This document shows, in pieces, positions 7,502 through 16,981 of a DNA stretch of 50,743 bases (the stretch's first letter is position 1; the number at the start of each line of letters is the position of its first letter). Origin of the DNA: an uncultured Deferribacteraceae bacterium (GTDB lineage: Bacteria; Chrysiogenota; Deferribacteres; Deferribacterales; Mucispirillaceae); the NCBI GenBank assembly GCA_947041165.1, contig CAMRCY010000014.1, positions 1 through 50,743 on the forward strand, given 5' to 3'. Below the pieces are notes generated by a model. That model had not been told where the DNA came from and did not search any database. It was given only the letters and a program-made list of their open reading frames with translations. A program made the position numbers and the translations under genes.

Positions 7502-9165
7502 TTTTGCTCTAACTTTCTTACATACCAATCAATAAGATTATGTTTTAATCCAGCAGGAGCAGGTTCGATATTTTTAAATCTTTTACTTAGTGCAACATTT
7601 GCATAAGGTGTATATAGGAATATATATGGAGCATCATCTGCAATCAGTTCTTGTATCCTATTATAGATCACTTGGCGTTGTGAAGGCTCATAGGTTTCTC
7701 TACCCTCTATAAGCAGTTCATCAACTTCATCATTTTTATAACAGATAAAATTTAAACCTTTACCATCACATCGTGAAGAGTGCCAGACATCAAAAAGATC
7801 AGGATCTTGAACTATATTCCAACCCATTACGATAACTGAAAATCTTCCTTTGTTGATATTTTCTGATAAGAATGTTGACCATTCAACAATTCTAATCGTT
7901 ACATCAATTCCTATATCTTTATAAGCTTTTTGTAAAATTTCTGCTATCTGACTTCTAACTTTATTTCCTTGATTAGTTAATATTTCAAACTCAAACTTTT
8001 TGCCATCTTTATCAAGAAACCCATCGTCATCTGTATCTTCATAACCGATCTCTTTTAAAAGTGCTACAGCTTTTTCTGGGTTATAATCGTATCGTTCAAC
8101 ATTTCCATTATACCACATCGTATCTGTTTTATATGGACCAGTTGCCTCTTCTGCTCTATCGTATAAAATTCCTGTTATAATATCTTTTTTAGGTGTTGCA
8201 TAACTTAACGCTTTTCTTAAAGTGCTATTATCAAATGGTGCACGTCTAAGATTAAATCCAACATAAGTGTATGATGAGTCTAGATATGAATATGTGTTAT
8301 AGTTCTCTTTATATCTATTCATATTAGTTTGTTTTGTTGCCTGCATTGCTGAAAGCGACATCGTATCAATAGATCCATTAAGCAGTTCTAAAAACGATGT
8401 TGCAGTATCTGGAATTACTCTAAATATAATTCGTTCAAGATATGGTTTAGATTCAAAATAATCTTCGTTTACGATTAGTTGAATTGAATCACCTTCAGAC
8501 CAACTAAGCATTTTATACGGACCAGTACCGATAGGCATTCTTTGTAATGCAGATTGCGTTACAAGTTTTCCATCAAGCAGATGTTGAGGCATCATCCATA
8601 TTCCCCAGCTATTTAAAGCAGGCGAAAATAAAGTTTTATATCTAACAGTTACTGTATGGTTATCGATAACTTTAAATGACTCTATCAATCTAAAATCAGC
8701 ATCATAAGATGTTGGAGTAAGATTATCTATCATAAATCTATAAGTGAACTCTACATCTTTTGCAGTAAAAGGAACGCCATCGTGCCATTTAACATCTTTA
8801 CGAAGATGAAAAGTGATCTCCATTTTATCATCAGAAATCTCCCATGACGAAGCTAAATCGCCAACTAGTTCCAAGTTTTTATTATACTTAACAAGTCCGT
8901 TATATATATAACTTGTAACATCATGCGAAGCTGAGTCTGATGATATCGCAGGGATAAGATTTATCGGTTCACTTATTGTAACAGTTGCAAAAGCATCCCC
9001 AGGTGCAGGATCTCTTGATATAAATGAGTGTAGTTCATCAAGCTTTGTGTTTGATGCTTCGTAATGAAAATCTGTTTTATCATTGCCACTATTTAAGAAA
9101 ATTATTGCAAGGATGATTGCAACTACTGTGATTACTGCTAAAATTAAATATACGATTTTTGACAT
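7483..9165 (-). CDS. Extracellular solute-binding protein of a peptide ABC transporter (SBP_bac_5)
   Basis: This 560-residue protein belongs to the OppA/DppA family that captures peptides in the periplasm and delivers them to OppBC. It has an N-terminal hydrophobic segment (residues about 4-26) with no lipobox cysteine, so it is a cleaved signal or a membrane anchor. Family motifs are present: YNGLVKYNKNLELVGDLA, the adjacent WKWHDG-like motif KDVKWHDGVPFTAKDVEFTY, and RKALSYA. A longer N-terminal tether than usual suggests membrane attachment. It is first in the order binding protein, oppB, oppC. Its last codons are the parental copy of the 48-bp array that follows. Confidence 0.93.
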   Translation of the reverse strand: MSKIVYLILAVITVVAIILAIIFLNSGNDKTDFHYEASNTKLDELHSFISRDPAPGDAFATVTISEPINLIPAISSDSASHDVTSYIYNGLVKYNKNLELVGDLASSWEISDDKMEITFHLRKDVKWHDGVPFTAKDVEFTYRFMIDNLTPTSYDADFRLIESFKVIDNHTVTVRYKTLFSPALNSWGIWMMPQHLLDGKLVTQSALQRMPIGTGPYKMLSWSEGDSIQLIVNEDYFESKPYLERIIFRVIPDTATSFLELLNGSIDTMSLSAMQATKQTNMNRYKENYNTYSYLDSSYTYVGFNLRRAPFDNSTLRKALSYATPKKDIITGILYDRAEEATGPYKTDTMWYNGNVERYDYNPEKAVALLKEIGYEDTDDDGFLDKDGKKFEFEILTNQGNKVRSQIAEILQKAYKDIGIDVTIRIVEWSTFLSENINKGRFSVIVMGWNIVQDPDLFDVWHSSRCDGKGLNFICYKNDEVDELLIEGRETYEPSQRQVIYNRIQELIADDAPYIFLYTPYANVALSKRFKNIEPAPAGLKHNLIDWYVRKLEQKYYFKQ

Positions 9166-9258
9166 TTTTAACGCTCTATTACTTTTTATTTATGAATATA
9201 TTTGCTATGCTTATAAATTGTTTTTTATTTATTATGCAACTACTAAATTTTACAATCA

Positions 9259-10383
9259 TTATTTATATGATTTTATAAAATCATAATTTATAATCTCATC
9301 AACCGAACTATCAGGTTTAAGCAAAATATCTTCAACTGAATTTTCTGCGTATGAATGATTAAAGTAAAGGTTTTTCATATCAATTAATTTTGTTCTTTTC
9401 AACATATCCGTATAATATTCATAGTTGCAATCTTTACCGTTAAACCCATTTGTATCGTATAAGTTTCTAATATTAATCCAATTATTCCATGATGTAATTT
9501 CTGCATTTGATAATTCTAGAAGTTCCTCAAAATTTTCTTTACCGCTGTATGAGTAGGTTATAGCTGATTTAGTAGATTTATTGCTGTAAACTTTCTCTAA
9601 ATATTTAGGGAAAGTATCTATAAATGCATAATCTAATTTTATATTTTTACTACTACCGATATTTTTATCTATACCGTTATCGTTAATATTTCTTTCAAAA
9701 GAACATCCTAAAACCGTGCTTAGATATTGTTCATTTAGTGCGCCTAAATAATCTGCTCTAAATATCGAAGCTATTGAACCACCATCTACAACATGAAATG
9801 CAGTAAAAAATTTCATTGAAGCAGATTTATACTCCATCCATGCAAGACGTTCTTTTTCAATGATAGCTTGCTGTTGTTTAGTTAAAGAGAAAAAATATTT
9901 ATATTCATAATACTCTAACAACAATCTATTAAAACCGTTTTCGACATAACTTATATTTGTCATATCTGCTTGAGTATTGAAGTTATAAAGTTTAGGAAAA
10001 GTTTTCTCTATTGCCTCTTTTAATTCTGTATAAGAGTTGTAATTATCTTTTAATACTGTATCGGGAGTTATCAAATATTTATTAACGTACCATAAAACAA
10101 AATCATAATTTCTTGATGATATCAGTTTAGCTAACTCACTATTTACAATCAGATATAACTGATTAGATATTAGAAGTTCAGTCGCTGGAACATCAGTATC
10201 GTTAAAAAGTAAACCGTTATTTTTTACTGCCTTTTTCTCTAAAACAGTTAATAATGTTTGATACTTTTTATCTGTATTTTTACCAATATCAATATTTCTG
10301 TTTTGTCTGTCTACAGTTTTGCATCCAAATATTGTACATAATAAACAAACAATTAAAAGGAGTGCTTTTTGCTTTTTAAACAT
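9259..10383 (-). CDS. LprI-like (DUF1311) lipoprotein, putative lysozyme inhibitor
   Basis: The last third holds a lysozyme-inhibitor LprI-type domain: ERLAWMEYKSASMKFF followed by VVDGGSIASI and a conserved cysteine after a YLSTVLGC stretch. The N-terminus is a signal peptide ending in IFGC, giving a likely lipidated Cys21 if the ATG at 10383 is used. The frame opens two codons earlier at a TTG. The gene starts 2 nt after the stop of its paralog, so the pair is translationally coupled. Family members bind and inhibit host lysozyme at the cell surface, but many DUF1311 proteins have no proven activity. A perfect 18-bp palindrome, ATGATTTTATAAAATCAT (9267-9284), lies in the last codons. Confidence 0.75.
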   Translation of the reverse strand: MFKKQKALLLIVCLLCTIFGCKTVDRQNRNIDIGKNTDKKYQTLLTVLEKKAVKNNGLLFNDTDVPATELLISNQLYLIVNSELAKLISSRNYDFVLWYVNKYLITPDTVLKDNYNSYTELKEAIEKTFPKLYNFNTQADMTNISYVENGFNRLLLEYYEYKYFFSLTKQQQAIIEKERLAWMEYKSASMKFFTAFHVVDGGSIASIFRADYLGALNEQYLSTVLGCSFERNINDNGIDKNIGSSKNIKLDYAFIDTFPKYLEKVYSNKSTKSAITYSYSGKENFEELLELSNAEITSWNNWINIRNLYDTNGFNGKDCNYEYYTDMLKRTKLIDMKNLYFNHSYAENSVEDILLKPDSSVDEIINYDFIKSYK

Positions 10384-10385
10384 TA

Positions 10386-11552
10386 TCAAAACGCTTTCTC
10401 TAGAACCTCTTTAAGGTTATAGTTGATAACATCTTTCATAGAACTATTATCTTTTAATAAAATCTTGCCGTAAGAATCTAATATAAAAGAATAATTTGTA
10501 TATACGTTTCTAAGATCAATTAATTTCTGTTTTTTCAATTTTTCAGTATAATAATCATACGCACACTTTTTATTATCTAATCCACTTTGATTGTAAGACT
10601 CTCTAATTTTTATCCATTCATTCCATGCTTCAAGTTCAGCGGTAAGCAATGTGATAATTTTATCTATAGATTCTTTAGAGTAACTACTCTCAAGATATAC
10701 AAGATACTCTTTAAAATATTTAGGTGCAGAACTAATCAATTTATCATCAACTTTAACAGTTGCTCCAAGATCATCATTATCAAATGAACAACTTAAAATT
10801 GTACCGTAATATTGATTATCAAGATTTATTGAGTAATCGCTATAATGCATAGATGCTATACTTCCACCATCTACAACATGAAGTTCATAAAATGTATCCC
10901 TTGCAAGAGCTTTATATTTTATCCAAGCTTCTCTCTCTTTTGCTAATATTTTTTTTTGTTTATCTGTTAATGTTGAAAGGTATTGATGTTCGTACGATTG
11001 CAACATTAATGAGTAAAAGTCGCGTTCCATAGCTTTCATAAAACCCATATCTAATTGAGTAAAAAATTTGTTCTCAGGAAAAAGATCACTTAGTATAGTT
11101 TTAAATTCATCGTATGAACTATATTTATCTTTTAAGGCAGTTTTGTTATCTGATAGATATGTGTTGATATACCATATTAGTAGATCATATCTATCTTCTG
11201 ATATAATCACCATTAGCTCGTTAGCCATGTTGATATATTTATCCTCTTCAGATAGGTTCGCAAGTTCGTGCTCTTCTTTAGTTGTTTTGCGGTCTTCATT
11301 ATCTTCAGCTCTGTTCTTAAATTGGAATCCAACTGAACTTTTTATTAAAGAATTTATTATTTTTTGATTTTCTTCATCAATAGCTAAATTTTGTTGTGCA
11401 ACAATTTTAGATGTTTTCTCTTCAGTAGTTTTTATTTCTTTAGAGTTCGTGATATCAATAATTTCATCTTGAGCAATTACAACTAGAGAATTACCTAACA
11501 GAATAATAACCGAACAAATAATTAATAGTAGTGCTTTTTGCTTTTTAAACAT
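10386..11552 (-). CDS. LprI-like (DUF1311) secreted protein, paralog of the adjacent gene
   Basis: A 388-residue paralog of the next gene, with the same start MFKKQKALLLI. Here the signal peptide ends in VIAQD, with no cysteine, so it is predicted to be soluble in the periplasm or secreted. The LprI-type core is EREAWIKYKALARDTF, then HVVDGGSIASMHYSDY and a YGTILSC cysteine. A long charged linker (about residues 30-90) precedes the shared central region. A tandem duplication followed by divergence explains one lipidated and one soluble form. Role in lysozyme resistance is inferred from the domain only. Upstream is a 58-bp repeat array. Confidence 0.72.
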   Translation of the reverse strand: MFKKQKALLLIICSVIILLGNSLVVIAQDEIIDITNSKEIKTTEEKTSKIVAQQNLAIDEENQKIINSLIKSSVGFQFKNRAEDNEDRKTTKEEHELANLSEEDKYINMANELMVIISEDRYDLLIWYINTYLSDNKTALKDKYSSYDEFKTILSDLFPENKFFTQLDMGFMKAMERDFYSLMLQSYEHQYLSTLTDKQKKILAKEREAWIKYKALARDTFYELHVVDGGSIASMHYSDYSINLDNQYYGTILSCSFDNDDLGATVKVDDKLISSAPKYFKEYLVYLESSYSKESIDKIITLLTAELEAWNEWIKIRESYNQSGLDNKKCAYDYYTEKLKKQKLIDLRNVYTNYSFILDSYGKILLKDNSSMKDVINYNLKEVLEKAF

Positions 11553-11642
11553 CTCTAATATATCCCCTAAATATTACTAATACCTAATTTATCTGAAAAT
11601 CCAAATATTAATCCAACTCCAAATTCAACTATAAACTTAGCC

Positions 11643-11849
11643 AGGTTACAAACTAAGTTTAATTACAAAACATAAGTTTTAGTTATAACGCATAAGCTTA
11701 GTTACAATGCATAAGTTTAATTACAAAACATAAGTTTTAGTTATAACGCATAAACTTAGTTACAATGCATAAATTTAATTACAAAACATAAGTTTAGTTA
11801 CACTGCATAAACTAGATTACACTGCATAAACTTAGTTACAAAACATAAG
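11643..11849. repeat. Tandem array with 58-bp period built from 19-20-bp sub-repeats
   Basis: ATTACAAAACATAAGTTT-type blocks recur about every 19-20 bp. A higher-order period of 58 bp is exact between 11661, 11719 and 11777. It occupies the gap between the secG terminator and the LprI-like genes. No reading frame or clear hairpin is seen. Confidence 0.85.
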
Positions 11850-11867
11850 TAACTTCTAATCCATAAA

Positions 11868-11911
11868 AAACAAAAAACAAAAAGCATTAAACTTAAAAAT
11901 CTAATGCTTTT
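11868..11911 (-). terminator. Intrinsic terminator after secG
   Basis: A perfect 10-bp stem, AAAAGCATTA (11880-11889) with TAATGCTTTT (11902-11911), is followed on the minus strand by a T-rich TGTTTTTTG tract. It closes the tpiA-secG end of the parAB operon. Confidence 0.85.
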
Positions 11912-12016
11912 GAATGATAATTATTTTTATTGTCATTTCTACTAAATAATAGTGAAAATATCTATAATTGTAAATGCATTTGCAATTATATCGCTACTGT
12001 TTATTATTAAATTATC

Positions 12017-12391
12017 TTACTTATTCTCTTCTAAATGTATAGATTCATCATGTCCAAGAGAAGCACCACCTTTTTTCTCACCAACATCTGGTTTACTAGT
12101 AGGTATAATTTCTTCACTAGTTGTAGTGGGTAGAGTTCTTGCATCTCTTAAAAGTGATTTACTACTGTTGCTTGATATCACAGCTAAAGTTAATGACAAA
12201 ACAAGAAAAGTTGCTGCAATAACAGTAGTTATTCTATTCATTATGTTTGCTGGTGCTCTAGGACCAAACATCTCACCAGTTCCACCACCAAGTGCTGAAC
12301 CTAAATCCGATCCTTTACTATTTTGTAGTAGCACAACTATAATCAACAGAATAGAAACGAATATATGTAACCCTAAAATAACATTATACAT
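12017..12391 (-). CDS. secG: Preprotein translocase subunit SecG
   Basis: SecG is the small third subunit of the SecYEG channel. It flips or stabilises the membrane during SecA-driven export. The 124-residue protein has the two membrane helices of the family. The conserved cytoplasmic loop between them reads LLQNSKGSDLGSALGGG followed by EMFGPRA. The C-terminal tail (about 45 residues) is charged and variable. It follows tpiA, as in many bacteria, and ends in a strong terminator. Confidence 0.95.
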   Translation of the reverse strand: MYNVILGLHIFVSILLIIVVLLQNSKGSDLGSALGGGTGEMFGPRAPANIMNRITTVIAATFLVLSLTLAVISSNSSKSLLRDARTLPTTTSEEIIPTSKPDVGEKKGGASLGHDESIHLEENK

Positions 12392-12415
12392 TTTATTTAA
12401 ACCCTCGAATTCATA

Positions 12416-13180
12416 TTATTTTTTATCAAAATTTATTATTTTGAGAAAATCTTCACTTTTTAATGATGCGCCACCAACAAGTGCGCCATCAATATCTTTC
12501 TGAGATAGTAACTCTTTTGCATTACTAGGAGTAACTGAGCCACCATAAAGTATGCGTAACTTATCGGCTACTGCTTTGCCTTTAATTTTCGCAACATACT
12601 CTCTTATTGCTTTATGCATGTTTTGAGCATCTTTAGAAGAGGCTGTAACACCAGTTCCAATCGCCCAAACAGGCTCATAAGCTAAAACTATTTTAGATAA
12701 TGATTTAATATCTTTTAAACCTTTACCAACTTGAGCTAAAACAGTTTCAACCGCAGCTGAAGCTTCTCTATCCCATAAAGTTTCACCAACACATAATATC
12801 ACATTTAAATTATGTTCTAAAGCTTTTTTCACTTTTTCGTTAATTATCTGATCTGTATCAACATATAGTTGTCTACGTTCAGAGTGTCCAACTAGAGTGT
12901 ATTTAGCTCCACTTGCTGCAACCATAGCTGCTGAAGTTTCACCAGTAAATGCACCTTTCTCTTCATGAGAAATATTTTGTGCTGCTACAATTATCGAATT
13001 TTTAATCTTCGATAAGCTACAAAGTGCAGGTTGGATAAGAATTGCAGATGGTGCAACAAGCACATCTACTTTTTTATAATCGATATCAGCGTTAGCTAAC
13101 TCTTCAACTAACTTTTTACCAGCTAGTTTATCCAAATTCATCTTCCAGTTTCCTGCTATTAATGGTTTACGCTTTGACAT
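12416..13180 (-). CDS. tpiA: Triosephosphate isomerase
   Basis: TpiA interconverts dihydroxyacetone phosphate and glyceraldehyde 3-phosphate in glycolysis and gluconeogenesis. The 254-residue length is standard. Visible signatures are the N-terminal AGNWKMN (catalytic Lys), VGHSERR (catalytic His), the catalytic-glutamate motif AYEPVWAIGTG, and the phosphate loops YGGSV and VGGASL. The gene lies between bactofilin and secG with short gaps, consistent with one operon. Nothing unusual. Confidence 0.97.
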   Translation of the reverse strand: MSKRKPLIAGNWKMNLDKLAGKKLVEELANADIDYKKVDVLVAPSAILIQPALCSLSKIKNSIIVAAQNISHEEKGAFTGETSAAMVAASGAKYTLVGHSERRQLYVDTDQIINEKVKKALEHNLNVILCVGETLWDREASAAVETVLAQVGKGLKDIKSLSKIVLAYEPVWAIGTGVTASSKDAQNMHKAIREYVAKIKGKAVADKLRILYGGSVTPSNAKELLSQKDIDGALVGGASLKSEDFLKIINFDKK

Positions 13181-13246
13181 TGTTTTATCTCCAAATTATG
13201 TACTATGATTACAACATTAAAAATTATTTGCCTATGCAGACTAATA

Positions 13247-13618
13247 TTACTTAGTTTTAGTATCTTCACTATTTTTAAGTGGAGTCATTTCAGACTTACC
13301 ATTAAATATAGCGCCTTCTTCCATTTTTATAGTAGCACTTCTTATAATTCCAGATACTACTGCTGGCTTATAAAGTTCAACTTTATGTTTAGCAGATATA
13401 ACGCCATCAAATTTACCATAAATTTTAATAGTGCCTGCTTCAACTTCAGCATTCACACTACCAGACTCTGCAATAACCAATGTATCATTAGTTTTAATAT
13501 TGCCTTCAAAGTTGCCATCAATACGAACAACACCATCAAAAACTAATGTCCCATTAAATGAAGTGTTTTGACCTAGAAAAGCATCAATTCCACCGTTTGC
13601 ATCATTTGTTTTAATCAT
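13247..13618 (-). CDS. Bactofilin (polymer-forming cytoskeletal protein)
   Basis: Bactofilins polymerise without nucleotide into filaments that position cell-wall or chromosome-segregation machinery. This 123-residue protein has the beta-helical repeat core: TLVFDGVVRIDGNFEG, then DTLVIAESGSVNAEVEAGT, IKIYGKFDGVIS and VSGIIRSATIKMEEGA. Short disordered tails flank the core, as usual. Its start overlaps the parB stop by 4 bp (ATGA), a context in which bactofilins are known to help ParABS anchoring in some bacteria. Confidence 0.93.
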   Translation of the reverse strand: MIKTNDANGGIDAFLGQNTSFNGTLVFDGVVRIDGNFEGNIKTNDTLVIAESGSVNAEVEAGTIKIYGKFDGVISAKHKVELYKPAVVSGIIRSATIKMEEGAIFNGKSEMTPLKNSEDTKTK

Positions 13619-14559
13619 ATTTCTCCTCTAACCTTTTTAATAATTCTATCTAAATCATCATGTGATCTATACTTAATTTCAATTGTTCCAGAACCGTTCT
13701 TATCTTTTATGATAACTTTAGATGAGAAAAAGTTCTCGAACTCTTCTGCAAGAGCTCCAACATGTGGATCTATAGAATCAGATGATGCAACATCTATGTT
13801 AGCTCCATCATCTATATTTTTATTAACTTTATTAACTAACTTTTCAATATCTCTTACAGTTAGATCTTTGTCAACAATCTCTCTATATAGCTCTAATGTA
13901 CGCTCAGGATCGGTTATAGTCAATAAAGCTCTACCGTGTCCCTCTGTGATAACTTTATCTTCTATCGCTTGCAGAACGTCACTAGGCAGGTTTAAAAGTC
14001 TTAATCTGTTTGTTATAGCAGATCTACTTTTACCCATCATTTTTCCTAGATCTTCTTGACGATAATTAAAATCATCTATCAATTTTTTATATGCTTTTGC
14101 AAGTTCAATCGGGTTTAAATCTTCTCTTTGTGCATTTGTTATTAATGCTAACTCTAACCTTTCAACTTCGGTATCAACTTTTCTATAAATTGCAGGTATA
14201 GTTGTTTTACCAGCAAGTCCTGATGCTCTCCAACGTCTTTCGCCTTCAATTATCATATATTTATCAGAGCTATCGGTTTTTGTTACAACGATAGGCTGTA
14301 TAACACCTTTTTCAAGAATAGATTTTGCAAGTTCAGATATAAGCTCATCATCAAAAACTGTTCTAGGTTGTTGATCGTTAGGTATAATATCCGTTAAAGG
14401 CAACTCTAATAAGGTGTTAGTTTTAGTGGTGTTATTACTTTGAGTATTATCGTCACTACTGTTGTTTTCATTATTATTGTTATCATCACTACTATCAGTT
14501 GTTTGATTTCCTTGAGGTATAAGAAGATTTAATCCTCTTCCCAAACGTTGTTTTTTCAT
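13615..14559 (-). CDS. parB: Chromosome-partitioning protein ParB
   Basis: ParB is the CTP-dependent clamp that loads at parS and organises the origin region. The 314-residue protein starts with the typical KQRLGRGLNLLIPQ, then an asparagine-rich linker (residues about 17-48). A ParB/Srx domain follows, with QPRTVFDDE and the GERRWRAS box that binds CTP. A helix-turn-helix region comes next (LGKMMGKSRSAITNRLRLLNLP, split here as two helices), then a C-terminal dimer domain. It overlaps parA by 4 bp. No parS-like palindrome was found in the window. Confidence 0.95.
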   Translation of the reverse strand: MKKQRLGRGLNLLIPQGNQTTDSSDDNNNNENNSSDDNTQSNNTTKTNTLLELPLTDIIPNDQQPRTVFDDELISELAKSILEKGVIQPIVVTKTDSSDKYMIIEGERRWRASGLAGKTTIPAIYRKVDTEVERLELALITNAQREDLNPIELAKAYKKLIDDFNYRQEDLGKMMGKSRSAITNRLRLLNLPSDVLQAIEDKVITEGHGRALLTITDPERTLELYREIVDKDLTVRDIEKLVNKVNKNIDDGANIDVASSDSIDPHVGALAEEFENFFSSKVIIKDKNGSGTIEIKYRSHDDLDRIIKKVRGEI

Positions 14560-15326
14560 GTTTTTTGCCTTCCTAATATCTCTTTTGCAAGATCAATATA
14601 AACCTCAGCACCTTTAGATTTTGTTTGATATGTTATAATCGGCATACCATGGCTCGGAGCTTCACTTAAAGCAACTGCTCTTGGGATAATAGTTTCAAAC
14701 AATTGATCAGGCATATGTTCTTTTACTTGATCATACACATCTTTAGATAAATTATTTCTTTTATCATACATGGTAAGAAGTATACCCTCTATCTCTAAAT
14801 CTTTATTTAAATTCTCTTTTATAAGATTTATAGTGTTCAATAATTTACCTAAACCTTCCATCGCATAATATTCACATTGTAAAGGTATTATAACAGAGTT
14901 TGCTGCTGTTAATGCGTTTATTGTTAATAATCCGAGTGATGGAGGACAGTCTATTACTATAATATCGTACTCATCCTTAATTTTTGCCAGAGCTTTTTTT
15001 AACTTCTGTTCTCTAGACAAAGTATTGATGAGTTCTATTTCAGATGCTGATAGATCGATTGTTGCAGGAATAAGATCTAATCCATCTATACTTGTTTTAA
15101 CGATAGCACTTTTAGGGTCTATATCATCTATTAAAACTTCGTAAATAGTTTTATCAAACGATTCTGCATAAACTCCAAGTCCACTTGTAGCATTCGCTTG
15201 TGGATCAAAGTCGATAAGTAACACCTTCGCATCAGCTATTGCTAGTGATGAAGATAGGTTGATTGATGTAGTAGTTTTACCTACTCCGCCCTTTTGATTA
15301 ACTACTGCAATTATTTTTCCACTCAT
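14556..15326 (-). CDS. parA: Chromosome-partitioning ATPase ParA
   Basis: ParA is a Walker-type ATPase that forms nucleoid-bound gradients to separate origins with ParB. The 256-residue protein has the deviant Walker A motif KGGVGKTT with signature lysine (residues 12-19), Walker A' at DFDPQANATSGLG, and Walker B at IVIDCPPSLGLL. The length fits a Soj-type chromosomal ParA without an N-terminal DNA-binding domain. It heads the parA-parB-bactofilin-tpiA-secG run and is divergent from pepA. Confidence 0.96.
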   Translation of the reverse strand: MSGKIIAVVNQKGGVGKTTTSINLSSSLAIADAKVLLIDFDPQANATSGLGVYAESFDKTIYEVLIDDIDPKSAIVKTSIDGLDLIPATIDLSASEIELINTLSREQKLKKALAKIKDEYDIIVIDCPPSLGLLTINALTAANSVIIPLQCEYYAMEGLGKLLNTINLIKENLNKDLEIEGILLTMYDKRNNLSKDVYDQVKEHMPDQLFETIIPRAVALSEAPSHGMPIITYQTKSKGAEVYIDLAKEILGRQKT

Positions 15327-15389
15327 GATTTATAGGTTTACCTGTTTATATAAAATTAATGTAAGTTATGATTGTATCATTATATTCTA

Positions 15390-15417
15390 TTGCAATCAAT
15401 AAAATCTTAACTATAAT
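15390..15417 (+). promoter_or_regulatory. Putative sigma70 promoter for pepA-stt3
   Basis: TTGCAA (15390-15395) and a perfect TATAAT (15412-15417) are 16 bp apart, about 65 bp before the pepA start. The same region on the minus strand also offers a TATAAT for parA, so the promoters may overlap. Confidence 0.5.
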
Positions 15418-15481
15418 GAAAAATATATTATTTGATGAATTAAATCAAGTTTGAATTAGTGATATCAACTGGAGTACTATA

Positions 15482-16981
15482 ATGAAGATTTCTTGTAGAA
15501 AAAAAATAGCATTTGATTCTAAAAAAGATGCAATACTTGTTCCTGTTTATAAGAACATTAGGTCGTTAAAACCTATAACTGGAAGAAAAATTGATGATGA
15601 AATAGAAAATATTATTCAGTCAGATTATTTCAACTTTCAAGAGAAAGAGGTTAAGAGTTTTTATATTGAAATAAATAAAAAATTGAAAAAGATATATTTA
15701 ATTAATGCTCCTAAAGAGCTGGAAGATAAGAAAAAATATCTTGAACTTGGAGCAAAATTTGCAAAAATTCTTAAAGCAGATAAAATAGAAAGCATATCTA
15801 TGATATCTTTTGAAGATATTTACAATGAGAAAAAAGACTTTTCAGCAACTTATGGATTTATTGAAGGAATGATGTTTGGACTGTACTCATTTGATATGTA
15901 TAAAACAAAAAAAGAGAGCTATTCAACTGTTGAACTTGAAGTTATAACATCTCAACAAAGATTAAAAAATTATATCGATGAATGCTCAGACGATGTTAAT
16001 ACAATATTTAAAAATGTTAATATGACAAGGGATTTAGTTAATATTCCTTCTAACGATTTAACGCCTATTGCGTTTGCTAAATATATTAAAGATGAATTAG
16101 CAGATAATATTGATATAGAAATATTTGATGAAAAAGCGATCGTTGAAAATGGATATTCATTAATAGATGCAGTCGGTAGAGGATCTGCTAATAAGCCTAG
16201 ATTTGTTAAATTGTTTTATAATGGTGATGAGGCTACAGAGTTTAATATAGCATTAGTTGGTAAAGGTGTAACCTTTGATACTGGTGGTACAAACTTAAAA
16301 CCTAGTGGAAGTATTGAAAGTATGAAATGTGATATGGCAGGTGCTGCGACTGTGTTTTCTGTTATCAATCTTGTTGCACAACTTAAACTTAAAGTTAATA
16401 TTTATGCGTATTTACCTCTTGTTGAAAACTGTATTAGTAGCACGGCTATCAAGCCTAGTGATGTAATAAAATCAGCATCTGGAAAAACTGTTGAAATTAT
16501 GAACACCGACGCTGAAGGAAGATTAATATTAGCTGATGCATGTTATCTTGCAACAAAAACTGATCCTGAAGTTATCGTAGATGTTGCAACATTAACTGGT
16601 GCATGCGTTGTGGCTCTTGGTCCATATTGTGCAGGATTTTTCTCTAATAGAAAATTTTTAAGTAAACAATTAGCAGATATTTCAAGTGAAATCGCTGAAG
16701 ATATATGGGAGTTGCCTATATATGAAGGTTATGAATCTGGTATTGATAGCACTGTTGCAGATATGCAAAACATGAGTTCATTTAAAAGAGAGGGTGGTGC
16801 AATACACGCTGCAATCTTTCTTAAACAGTTTGTAGATAATTATCCTTGGATACATTTAGATATTGCAGGCCCAGCTTTCCTAGATAGAGAACATCCTATT
16901 TTTGGAAAAGAAGCAACAGGGTTTGGAGTGAGATTATTATTTAATTTTATAAAAACACATTATTGTAAAAGGGGAGAGTAA
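15482..16981 (+). CDS. pepA: Leucyl aminopeptidase, M17 family
   Basis: A cytosolic M17 aminopeptidase that removes N-terminal residues from peptides using two metal ions; it forms hexamers. The 499-residue length is standard. The catalytic domain shows GKGVTFDTGG (metal-binding Lys and Asp), KCDMAGAA, and the family signature NTDAEGRLILADA with its catalytic Arg. The N-terminal half (about 160 residues) is variable, as usual. Upstream lies TGGAG as ribosome site. The stop overlaps the stt3 start by one base (TAATG), forming a two-gene operon. Peptides imported by the nearby transporter could be its substrates. Confidence 0.94.
   Translation: MKISCRKKIAFDSKKDAILVPVYKNIRSLKPITGRKIDDEIENIIQSDYFNFQEKEVKSFYIEINKKLKKIYLINAPKELEDKKKYLELGAKFAKILKADKIESISMISFEDIYNEKKDFSATYGFIEGMMFGLYSFDMYKTKKESYSTVELEVITSQQRLKNYIDECSDDVNTIFKNVNMTRDLVNIPSNDLTPIAFAKYIKDELADNIDIEIFDEKAIVENGYSLIDAVGRGSANKPRFVKLFYNGDEATEFNIALVGKGVTFDTGGTNLKPSGSIESMKCDMAGAATVFSVINLVAQLKLKVNIYAYLPLVENCISSTAIKPSDVIKSASGKTVEIMNTDAEGRLILADACYLATKTDPEVIVDVATLTGACVVALGPYCAGFFSNRKFLSKQLADISSEIAEDIWELPIYEGYESGIDSTVADMQNMSSFKREGGAIHAAIFLKQFVDNYPWIHLDIAGPAFLDREHPIFGKEATGFGVRLLFNFIKTHYCKRGE

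Noticed and set aside
11952-12503. 183-residue plus-strand frame
   Set aside because: It is the antisense of secG and the end of tpiA, which have clear family motifs; no ribosome site or homology is apparent.
13615-15481. parS site near parAB
   Set aside because: No sequence close to the usual TGTTTCACGTGAAACA palindrome was found in or around the operon.
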